Origin: JBHEKP01 sp041859375
GTDB taxonomy: Bacteria > Hydrogenedentota > Hydrogenedentia > Hydrogenedentales > CAITNO01
Reading direction: 5' to 3'
NCBI GenBank assembly: GCA_041859375.1
Contig: JBHEKP010000085.1
Coordinates: 1 to 21,929, forward strand
Length of the DNA stretch: 21,929 nt
In this document: in pieces, positions 1 to 6,124 of the stretch
How the letters are laid out: each line of letters starts with the position of its first letter
Position numbering within the stretch: position 1 is the stretch's first letter
Position numbers and translations under genes: made by a program
The notes under the pieces: generated by a model
Seen by the model: the letters and a program-made list of their open reading frames with translations, nothing else
Database searches by the model: none
Told to the model about the DNA's origin: nothing

Positions 1-1634
1 CCCGTTCCCGTCTCCACCAGGCAGTAATGGACCCGGGTCACGTTCAGGTCGTTCCACTTGGCCGAGCCGCTGTAAATCATTCCGGCGTCCTCGCCGCTGG
101 CGTCATTCGGCTCGCCGTCGGCCCAGTTCGCGTAGTTCGGCGGCACGGGCGTTCCGGACTGGTTGCCGTTCCAGAAGTTTTCGCCGTTCTCCGCCCAGAC
201 CCAGCGGCCCTCCTGGGCAATGTCGTTCGCGCCGATGAAGATGGTGTCCGCCGCGGGCCCGAACATGGTCTGAATCCAGAGGTTTTCCGCCGCGTCGTTG
301 ATGGTGGCCAGGTAACCGCCCCACTCCCCGGCGGTGGTGTTGCCGTCGGTCCAGGTCATCGGTCCGGCCAGCTTGTAGAAATGGCCGTTTGCGGGGTTGC
401 GTATCCAGGTCAGCGCGCGGTCGCCGATACCCTTGCCCGGCGTGAGGTTCATCTCATAAATGGCCTTGCGCGTCTGACTGGCGCTCTCCCAGCCGAGCCA
501 CGCCACGGCGTCGCCGCCCTTCTCGTAGAAGTCCATGCGGATGGGGTAGGGCTGGCCCGCCGTCAGCACCGTGGAGGTGGTGCCGCTGTAGGTGGTCGCC
601 CCGTGGTCGGACCACTCGTTCACGAGCAGCTCATTGTTCACCCACAGGCGCACGCCGTCGTCCGTGCGCACGGAGAAGGTGTACGCCTCACTATATTCCG
701 GGGTGACAAAGCCGGTCCAGCAGACGGAAAAGTCATTGGCGGCAATGTCCGGATGGGGCTGGCCGCCGCCCCAGTCAAAGGACACCTGCGGGTCAATCCG
801 CTCCGCCACCAGGTTGGTCATGAAGCGCGTGCCGAAATACTCGCCCAGAAGGCCGCCCGTGCCGTCGCAGATCCGGTCGCCCGAGCAGCCCGGGGGCGTC
901 TGGGCCGGGTCCATCGCCGCCGCGATGTAGGCGTTGCGCCCGCCCAGCGGCTTGAAATGCAGGTATTCGTTCAGGTTCGAGCAGCCGTCGCCGTCGGCGT
1001 CGCCGCACCAGCCCAGGTAGGGGTAAAGGAGCTGGTACGCCCCCGGATCGGGCACGCGCAGGTTCGGGTCGCCGATGATGGCGCGGACCGTGTTGTCGTT
1101 CACCACCAGATCCATGATCAGCATGGGGAAGGCCATCGTGTCCTGGTCGCCGATGGTCATAAGGACAGTGAAGAAGTACTCGATGTCGGGAATCATCGTG
1201 CCCGGGGGCAGGAGCACCTCGGGTCCGCCGACGCCGCCGCCCAGGTCGCGCCAGGCCTGCGCGAAATTCTGCGTCCAGGCGGCGTGCACCAGCTCGTGGG
1301 ACGTGCCGCCGGTGGCCGTTGCGTCGAAGGACGGACTGGCCAGGATGGCCGAGACCAGGGCGTACTCGTCGCTGTCCAGCATTTCATTCGGGAAAAGGAT
1401 GATGGGCGTCTGGGAAATGTCGAAGCCGCCGTTGATGTCGCACGTGGCCGGTGCGAGGGAGAAGCCCGCAGGCAGCACCTCGTACTGCTCCACCACCGGC
1501 CAGATTGCGCTGCCCGCGACGTTGTTCACCACCGTGTCAAAGTTGATGTTGTAGGCGTCGGCCCCGGCGGTTGCGGGAATAACAAACCCCGTGACGGCGG
1601 CCAGCAGAATGAATCCGAAAAATGACACACGCAC
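1..1634 (-). CDS. Secreted PA14 and C-type lectin domain protein, C-terminus cut by window edge
   Basis: The reading frame is open from a GTG at 1634 to the window edge, giving 544 complete codons with no stop. An AAGGAGG ribosome-binding site at 1643-1649, 8 bases upstream, decides this start. Residues 1-26 form a signal peptide (hydrophobic core FFGFILLAAVTGFVIPA, then AGADA). Residues about 27-205 match nothing I recognise. An EF-hand-like Asp-rich loop (GDADGDGCSNLNEY) lies near 208. A PA14 domain follows at about 262-395 (LLGEYFGTRF, then SVRTDDGVRLWVNNELLV), and a C-type lectin-like domain at about 405-540 (NGHFYKLAGPMTW, WADGEPNDASGEDAG, KWNDLNV, YCLVE). PA14 and C-lectin domains typically bind carbohydrate, the latter often with Ca2+. 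The likely role is an exported sugar-binding or adhesive protein; the missing C-terminus could add an anchor or enzymatic domain. The domain calls are firm, the function is inference. Confidence 0.88.
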   Translation of the reverse strand, partial: MRVSFFGFILLAAVTGFVIPATAGADAYNINFDTVVNNVAGSAIWPVVEQYEVLPAGFSLAPATCDINGGFDISQTPIILFPNEMLDSDEYALVSAILASPSFDATATGGTSHELVHAAWTQNFAQAWRDLGGGVGGPEVLLPPGTMIPDIEYFFTVLMTIGDQDTMAFPMLIMDLVVNDNTVRAIIGDPNLRVPDPGAYQLLYPYLGWCGDADGDGCSNLNEYLHFKPLGGRNAYIAAAMDPAQTPPGCSGDRICDGTGGLLGEYFGTRFMTNLVAERIDPQVSFDWGGGQPHPDIAANDFSVCWTGFVTPEYSEAYTFSVRTDDGVRLWVNNELLVNEWSDHGATTYSGTTSTVLTAGQPYPIRMDFYEKGGDAVAWLGWESASQTRKAIYEMNLTPGKGIGDRALTWIRNPANGHFYKLAGPMTWTDGNTTAGEWGGYLATINDAAENLWIQTMFGPAADTIFIGANDIAQEGRWVWAENGENFWNGNQSGTPVPPNYANWADGEPNDASGEDAGMIYSGSAKWNDLNVTRVHYCLVETGT

Positions 1635-1667
1635 AGCTCGCGCCTCCTTTTGTGTTGTACCCGCTTC

Positions 1668-1696
1668 ATGATAGGGCACCACACCAAAACTTGCAA
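1668..1696 (-). promoter_or_regulatory. Sigma70-type promoter of the PA14/lectin gene
   Basis: On the minus strand, TTGCAA (1691-1696) and TATCAT (1668-1673) are separated by 17 bases. The predicted transcript start near 1661 gives a leader of about 27 bases with the Shine-Dalgarno sequence in it. Confidence 0.6.
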
Positions 1697-1697
1697 G

Positions 1698-1719
1698 CGT
1701 GAAATCAGGGAAATTCACG
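1698..1719. promoter_or_regulatory. Inverted repeat CGTGAA / TTCACG just upstream of the -35 box
   Basis: Perfect 6-base arms at 1698-1703 and 1714-1719 are separated by 10 bases and abut the -35 element of the PA14/lectin promoter. Arm spacing and position suit a dimeric regulator operator, but a 6-base inverted repeat can occur by chance. Confidence 0.35.
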
Positions 1720-1771
1720 GACCAAAGGGCCGTTTCACCCCAAACAGGACGCCTGGTTTCCCCGCGCCCTG

Positions 1772-2788
1772 CTAAAACTGCTTAACCCGCACAAATTTGC
1801 CGGTTTCCCCGGAGCGGGTGATGGCCTCGCAGAGGGCTATCGCCTCGCGGCCCAGCGTGCCGGGCGTGGGCGACGGGGCAATGCCGGTGACCGCCTCGTA
1901 AAAGCACTGCTGGCTGTTCTTCGCCCTTGCGGGCACTTTCGGCCAGGTGGTTTTCGGCGTTCCGCCCCTCCTGCCGGGGCGGATCAGCTCGATGGGGTGC
2001 TTCCCGTCAAAGCCCATGCGCAGCGTGCCCGTCTCCCCGTAGACCTCCAGCAACATGCCGCCGCAGGGGATGGTCCAGCTTAGTTCGAGCACGCCCGTGG
2101 CCCCGCTTTCAAAGCGCATCAGCGCCGAGGCATTGTCGGGCACGTCGATGCCCGCCTTGCGCGTGCCGGTGATCGCGGCGATTTCCCGCACCGGACCCGC
2201 GGCCCAGCGCATCATCTCGGCCATGTGCACGCCGATGTCGAGAATGATGCCGCCCTGCCACGCCCGGCTCACAAACCAGGACGCGCCGGGCGACCAGCCC
2301 ACGTCGGGGGTCTCGCCGCCCGCGCGCAGGCAGCGCACATGGATGATGCGTCCCACCGCGCCGCCGCCCGCCAGCGCGGCCAGCGTCTGAAACGCGGGGT
2401 AGTAGTGCATGGTGTGGTTGATCTGGAGCACCCGCCCGGCCTTCGCGGCGGCGGCCACCATGCGCGAGGCTTCGGCGGAGGTGGCCGCCATGGGCTTCTC
2501 GCAGAGCACATGCAGCCCCGCGCGCAGGGCGGCCAGCGTCTGCGGCAAATGCAGCCTGTTCGGCGTGCACACCACCACCGCGTCAATGTCGGCGTCGAAA
2601 AAAGCCTTCTCATCGGCGTAGCGCGCGGCGTCCAGGTTGAAGGCCCGCGCCAGTTTTTCCGCCTGCGCCGGGTCCGGGTCGCACAGCGCCGTGATTTTCA
2701 TCCCTTTCACGCCCAGCAGTCCGGGCACATGGTCCATGTGCGCGATTTTCCCGCAGCCAAGCATGCCAATCTTCACCGTCCGGCCCAT
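1772..2788 (-). CDS. Gfo/Idh/MocA family NAD(P)-dependent oxidoreductase
   Basis: A 338-residue protein of usual family length. The N-terminal Rossmann motif is GMLGCGKIAHMDH (residues 8-20), and the family EKP motif is at 97-99 (VLCEKPMA), whose Lys is normally catalytic. A C-terminal GFO_IDH_MocA domain follows, including DIGVHMAEMMRW and the beta-sheet region ending VRVKQF. There is no signal peptide, so it is cytoplasmic. Family members oxidise or reduce sugars, inositols or related polyols with NAD(P); the substrate cannot be read here. I chose the ATG at 2788 because GGAGGA (2795-2800) sits 6 bases upstream. An in-frame ATG 24 bases earlier would place that site inside the coding region. 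It lies 91 bases downstream of the DNA glycosylase gene, across a strong hairpin, so it may or may not share that transcript. Confidence 0.9.
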   Translation of the reverse strand: MGRTVKIGMLGCGKIAHMDHVPGLLGVKGMKITALCDPDPAQAEKLARAFNLDAARYADEKAFFDADIDAVVVCTPNRLHLPQTLAALRAGLHVLCEKPMAATSAEASRMVAAAAKAGRVLQINHTMHYYPAFQTLAALAGGGAVGRIIHVRCLRAGGETPDVGWSPGASWFVSRAWQGGIILDIGVHMAEMMRWAAGPVREIAAITGTRKAGIDVPDNASALMRFESGATGVLELSWTIPCGGMLLEVYGETGTLRMGFDGKHPIELIRPGRRGGTPKTTWPKVPARAKNSQQCFYEAVTGIAPSPTPGTLGREAIALCEAITRSGETGKFVRVKQF

Positions 2789-2852
2789 GACACATCCTCC
2801 GTTGTGAAACAAAAGAGCAACAAAAGCATCCTCATAGCGTACCCCGAATACA

Positions 2853-2875
2853 CGCCGGGGAGCCAGTCCCCGGCG
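2853..2875. other. Strong GC hairpin between the glycosylase and Gfo/Idh/MocA genes
   Basis: Perfect 9-base arms (CGCCGGGGA / TCCCCGGCG) with a 5-base loop begin 4 bases after the stop of the 2880-3551 gene. No T-tract follows on the minus strand, so it is not a classic intrinsic terminator. It could be a pausing or mRNA-stabilising hairpin, or a dispersed REP-like element. Confidence 0.6.
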
Positions 2876-2879
2876 GACG

Positions 2880-3551
2880 TCACTTCAACAGCGGCGCGAG
2901 GGGGCAGCCCCGGCACTGGGGACGGGAGCGGCAGAAGTCCTTGCCGGTCCACACAATAAGGCCGTGGAATTCCCTGAACAGCTCCGTGTCCGGACCAAGA
3001 TTGACCTCGAACATCGCGCGGAGTGTCTCGTAGGGCGTTTCAAAGGGCGCGACGCCGTGGCGGCTGAGGATGCGCCGTGTGTAGGCGTCCACCACGAAGA
3101 CCGGCCTGCCGCAGGCGTAGAGCAGGATGTCGTCCGCCGTTTCCGGGCCGATGCCGTTGAGGGCGAGCAGCTCGGCGCGGAGCGTCTCCGTGGGTGTCTC
3201 CGCCATGCCCTCCATGACGCCGTTGTGGCGGTCCCTCAGGTACTCGCAGAAGAGCCGCACCCGCTGCGCCTTCTGGCGGTAATAGCCGGAGGGCCGCATC
3301 GCCGCCTCCAATTCCTCCGGCGTCGCGGCCAGCAGCGCGGCCGGATCGAGCAGCCCCGCCCTGTCGAGGTTGGTGATGGCCTTTTCCACGTTCGTCCAGG
3401 CGGTGTTCTGGGTGAGGATCGCGCCCACGGCGATCTCAAAGGCGCTGTCGCCGGGCCACCAGCCGGTGGGGCCGTAGCGCGCCGCCATCAAGCCGAACAT
3501 GCGCCGGAGCGCCGCCTCCATGCGTTTCGATTTTCTGGGCTTTGTGTTCAT
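2880..3551 (-). CDS. HhH-GPD DNA glycosylase, COG2231/MagIII-like (EndoIII superfamily)
   Basis: A 223-residue protein. The motif ILTQNTAWTNVEKAI marks the EndoIII-related COG2231 group, which includes Helicobacter 3-methyladenine glycosylase MagIII. The helix-hairpin-helix is LLALNGIGPETADDIL, and the catalytic Asp is in FVVDAYTRRIL. The position that is Lys in bifunctional EndoIII (GVGRKTA) reads GIGPETA, so a monofunctional glycosylase without lyase activity is expected. The C-terminal cluster region has only three Cys (DFCRSRPQCRGCP, then LAPLLK and stop). The usual fourth iron-sulfur ligand is missing, so the protein may lack a normal [4Fe-4S] cluster. It would remove alkylated or otherwise damaged bases in base-excision repair. 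The ATG at 3551 overlaps the TGA of the upstream Nudix gene as ATGA, indicating translational coupling. The frame is open further upstream, but that part is a shadow of the Nudix gene. Confidence 0.87.
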   Translation of the reverse strand: MNTKPRKSKRMEAALRRMFGLMAARYGPTGWWPGDSAFEIAVGAILTQNTAWTNVEKAITNLDRAGLLDPAALLAATPEELEAAMRPSGYYRQKAQRVRLFCEYLRDRHNGVMEGMAETPTETLRAELLALNGIGPETADDILLYACGRPVFVVDAYTRRILSRHGVAPFETPYETLRAMFEVNLGPDTELFREFHGLIVWTGKDFCRSRPQCRGCPLAPLLK

Positions 3552-4108
3552 GCCAGCGTCTTTCCCTCCCGCAGCAGCCGGTCCGCCGTGAGGATGGCGA
3601 TGATGCTCATGGCGTCCCGGATTTCCCCGTCCATCACCATGCGCACCGCCTCCGGAAAAGGCACCCTGCGCAGCGCGAGCACCTCGGTGCCGTCGGGCGC
3701 GGCGGGCACATGCCGCAGTCCCGCGGCGGCGAAAAGCCAGCCCCGCTCCGAGGAGTGGCAGTTGCTCAGGTGCAGTTCGCCGCCGAGGGGCGCCCAGCGC
3801 TCCGCCTCCAGCCCCGCCTCCTCGCGCAGTTCCCGCTGGATCGCGGCAAGGGGCGTTTCGCCGGGGTCGGTGCCACCCTCGATGATCTCCCAGGAGTAGG
3901 CCTCCATCGGGTAGCGGTACTGGCCCACCAGCCACACCTCCATCTCTTCGGTCAGCGCCAGCACGCCCGTGGCGCCGCGCGTCTCCACCACGCCGTAGAT
4001 GCCGGGTTGGCCGTCGGGTCGGACGACCCGGTCCTCGCGCACGCGAATCCACGGGTTTTCATAAACCGTTTTTGAGTCCAGCGTTTTCCAGGGGTTTTCG
4101 GGGTTCAT
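3548..4108 (-). CDS. Nudix hydrolase, ADP-ribose pyrophosphatase-like
   Basis: A 186-residue protein with a complete Nudix box, running from GGTDPGE to RELREEAGLE (Gx5Ex7REUxEExGU) at about residues 77-99. The upstream segment VWLVGQYRYPMEAYSWEIIEGG is typical of the NudF/ADP-ribose pyrophosphatase branch, which cleaves ADP-ribose or nucleotide sugars to a sugar phosphate and NMP using Mg2+. It is cytoplasmic. Both ends overlap neighbours by 4 bases as ATGA (4105-4108 and 3548-3551). Sitting between a methyltransferase/glycosyltransferase pair and a DNA glycosylase, it could act on nucleotide sugars or on damaged nucleotides. The sequence does not decide, though the box and flanks favour ADP-ribose/nucleotide sugar. 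Confidence 0.92.
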   Translation of the reverse strand: MNPENPWKTLDSKTVYENPWIRVREDRVVRPDGQPGIYGVVETRGATGVLALTEEMEVWLVGQYRYPMEAYSWEIIEGGTDPGETPLAAIQRELREEAGLEAERWAPLGGELHLSNCHSSERGWLFAAAGLRHVPAAPDGTEVLALRRVPFPEAVRMVMDGEIRDAMSIIAILTADRLLREGKTLA

Positions 4109-4962
4109 GTCGCTTTGTCCGCCGCCGCGCGCGGCTTTTCGGCGCGCACGGTCATCAGGTCAAGGGTGTTCACGGGAAAGGAAAAATTGAGCAGCCCCGC
4201 GCCCTTCAGCATCCGGTACAGCGCGGGGAGGCGGCCCTCCGGACCCGCAAGCAGGCGGAAGGCCACGGCGTCGGCGCTGCGCCAGAAGGCGTGGTGCCGG
4301 ATGGTGATGTTCGTGAAGCCGAGCCGCCCCAGCAGCGCGCGCATGGAGCGCGCGGTGAAATAGTGCAGGTGCGTGGGGGGATGGATCAGCCGCCAGCGCC
4401 GCCCCTGGAGCCGGGGCAGCAACGCGCCCATGTCGCCCGTGCTGAGCATCAGCGTGCCGCCGGGGCGCAAATCGTCGAAGACTTTTGCCAGGCAGGCGGC
4501 GGGGCTGGCAAGGTGCTCCACCGTGTCCCACAGGCACACCACCTCCGGCGGTTCGGGCGGCGTCAGGTCCAGGTAGTCCCCCGCCGTTACCGGCGCGTTC
4601 AGCCGCGCGCGCGCGGTCTGCGCGGCGTGCTCCGAGATGTCGCAGCCCGCCACCCTGAAATGGTCCGAGGCTGCCTCCAGGAAAAAGCCGTAGGCGCAGC
4701 CTATCTCGAAGAGCGCCGCGCCTTTGGGGTGCGTCCGCGCCAGTTCCCCCAGCCGCGCCCGGAAATTGCGGCGCAGCGCGGGCGCCTCCAGCGCGTAGTC
4801 GGCGTATTCCATCCCCTCGTAGTAGCCGCGCCCGTAGAGTTTGCGCAGTTCCCCCGCGCCGAGGGCGATGTCCGCGCGGGAGTGGCCGCATGCGGCGCAG
4901 CGCAGCAGGCCCGGCAGCCCCGGGCCCGTCTCCCCCCCGCAGCAAACACAGGGATCACTCAT
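4105..4962 (-). CDS. Class I SAM-dependent methyltransferase with N-terminal Cys motif
   Basis: A 285-residue protein of the Methyltransf_23 type. It starts with a small zinc-ribbon-like element, CVCCGG near residues 5-10 and CAACGH near 22-27, as seen in many sugar/lipid-associated methyltransferases. SAM motif I is LFEIGCAYGFFLEAA; the acidic segment AGCDISEHA and LWDTVEHL (post-I/II) follow, then LRPGGTLMLSTGD. No membrane segments are obvious. The gene overlaps the GT2 gene by 8 bases (4955-4962) and the Nudix gene by 4. This coupling suggests that it modifies a glycolipid, polyprenyl-linked sugar or cell-envelope glycan made with the glycosyltransferase. The substrate is inferred from neighbours only. 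Confidence 0.88.
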   Translation of the reverse strand: MSDPCVCCGGETGPGLPGLLRCAACGHSRADIALGAGELRKLYGRGYYEGMEYADYALEAPALRRNFRARLGELARTHPKGAALFEIGCAYGFFLEAASDHFRVAGCDISEHAAQTARARLNAPVTAGDYLDLTPPEPPEVVCLWDTVEHLASPAACLAKVFDDLRPGGTLMLSTGDMGALLPRLQGRRWRLIHPPTHLHYFTARSMRALLGRLGFTNITIRHHAFWRSADAVAFRLLAGPEGRLPALYRMLKGAGLLNFSFPVNTLDLMTVRAEKPRAAADKAT

Positions 4963-5935
4963 CCCGGCCCCGTCCGTTCTTTCCGCGCAGCACGTAGACC
5001 GGGCGGCCCTTCTGCTCGTCGTAGAGGCGCGCCAGGTACTCGCTGATCACACCGATGGCCAGCAGCTCCATCGTGTGGAGCACGAGGATGCACAGGATCA
5101 GGCTCGCCCAGCCGGGGCTGAGCGGCGACCCCGCCAGCCAGCAGGCGAGCACGTAGGCGGCATAGGCCACCGACGCGAGGGCGACCAGCGCCGCGCAGAA
5201 GAAGGACAGGCGCAGGGGCCGGGTGGAAAAGCTGGTGATGCCGTTCAGCGCGAAGCGCAGCATGCGCCAGTAGTCATACTTGCTCTCCCCCGCCAGCCGC
5301 GCCGCCTGATCATAGGGCAGGGTCTCCACGCGGAAGCCCACCCAGTAGATGAGCCCGCGCAGGAAACGGTCCCGCTCGGGCAGGGCGTTAATCACCGCCA
5401 CCACCCGCCGGTCCATCAGCCGGAAATCGGCCGCCCCCTGCGGTATTTGCAGATCGGACAGATAGTTGATGGCCCGGTAGAAGAGCGACGAGGTGGCGCG
5501 CTTCAGCCACGGCGCGCCGCCGTACTCGCGGCGCAGCGCCTGCACGATGTCCGCGCCGCCGCGCCATTTTTCCACCATGGCGGCGATCATCTCCGGCGGG
5601 TGCTGGCCGTCCGCGTCAAGGCAGATTACCGCGCCCGTGGCGCGGGCGTGCTCCAGTCCCGCCGTCAGCGCCGCCATGTGCCCGAAATTGCGGGACAGGT
5701 GCAGCACGGATACCCGCCCGTCCCCGGCGGCCAGCCCGTCCAGCAGCGCGTCCGTGCCGTCGGTGCTCCCGTCGTCGGCGTAGATGATTTCAAAGGGTTC
5801 GCCAAGCGCCCCGCCCGCCGCCGCCAGCCGCGCGTGCACCGCCCCCAGCGACACCGCCTCGTTGTACACGGGCAGCACAAAGGAGAACACCGGGGCCGGG
5901 CTTTCCGCCGCCGCTTTTTCCGTGGTGGTTTCCAA
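4955..5935 (-). CDS. Membrane GT2 glycosyltransferase (GtrB/ArnC/DPM1-like)
   Basis: A 326-residue protein. The GT-A domain holds FSFVLPVYNE (17-26), YADDGSTDGT (52-61) and the metal-binding CLDADGQHPPE (D107, D109). The acceptor-side motif QGAADFRLMDRR and RDRFLRGLIYWVGF match the polyprenyl-phosphate glycosyltransferase group. Two C-terminal transmembrane helices lie at about 243-268 and 275-298, followed by a basic tail. Such enzymes transfer a sugar from a nucleotide sugar to undecaprenyl (or dolichyl) phosphate at the cytoplasmic face. I chose the TTG at 5935 because GGGAGA at 5943-5948 lies 7 bases upstream and no suitable ATG is near. Longer frames run into the divergent gene. It is the first gene of the four-gene operon reaching 2880, driven by the promoter at 5972-6000. 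Confidence 0.9.
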   Translation of the reverse strand: METTTEKAAAESPAPVFSFVLPVYNEAVSLGAVHARLAAAGGALGEPFEIIYADDGSTDGTDALLDGLAAGDGRVSVLHLSRNFGHMAALTAGLEHARATGAVICLDADGQHPPEMIAAMVEKWRGGADIVQALRREYGGAPWLKRATSSLFYRAINYLSDLQIPQGAADFRLMDRRVVAVINALPERDRFLRGLIYWVGFRVETLPYDQAARLAGESKYDYWRMLRFALNGITSFSTRPLRLSFFCAALVALASVAYAAYVLACWLAGSPLSPGWASLILCILVLHTMELLAIGVISEYLARLYDEQKGRPVYVLRGKNGRGRDE

Positions 5936-5971
5936 GGCCGTTTCTCCCGGGGGTGTTGGTTTGCGGAAATC

Positions 5972-6000
5972 ATTATCCGGTGCGGCGGCCCGCGGTTCAA
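5972..6000 (-). promoter_or_regulatory. Promoter of the GT2-methyltransferase-Nudix-glycosylase operon
   Basis: On the minus strand, TTGAAC (5995-6000) and GATAAT (5972-5977) are separated by exactly 17 bases. The expected start near 5965 leaves a leader of about 30 bases before the TTG start codon. Confidence 0.68.
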
Positions 6001-6002
6001 GA

Positions 6003-6019
6003 GGGGCGGGGACCGCCCC
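6003..6019. other. Hairpin between the two divergent promoters
   Basis: Perfect 7-base arms GGGGCGG / CCGCCCC with a 3-base loop lie directly upstream of the leftward -35 box, in the 189-base divergent intergenic region. It may be an operator or simply GC-rich sequence. Confidence 0.4.
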
Positions 6020-6048
6020 GCGCGTCGCGGGCTTCCGCCGGACTGCGA

Positions 6049-6077
6049 TTGACTCCGGCGCGCGTGTGCGCGATACT
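6049..6077 (+). promoter_or_regulatory. Promoter of the FG-GAP/GH123-like gene
   Basis: TTGACT (6049-6054) and GATACT (6072-6077) are separated by 17 bases. The start is expected near 6084, about 40 bases before the ATG. Confidence 0.6.
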
Positions 6078-6124
6078 TGACGGCGCTTGCGGCGCGGAAC
6101 CGGCCTGAAAAAGGAGCAATCACC

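Noticed and set aside
27..1625. Long plus-strand frame opposite the PA14/lectin gene
   Set aside because: It is a GC-driven mirror of the real minus-strand gene; it has no signal peptide, no recognisable domain and low-complexity Val/Arg/Gly content.
3552..4052. N-terminal extension of the DNA glycosylase into the Nudix gene
   Set aside because: It is an out-of-frame shadow of the Nudix gene; the ATGA overlap at 3548-3551 marks the true start.
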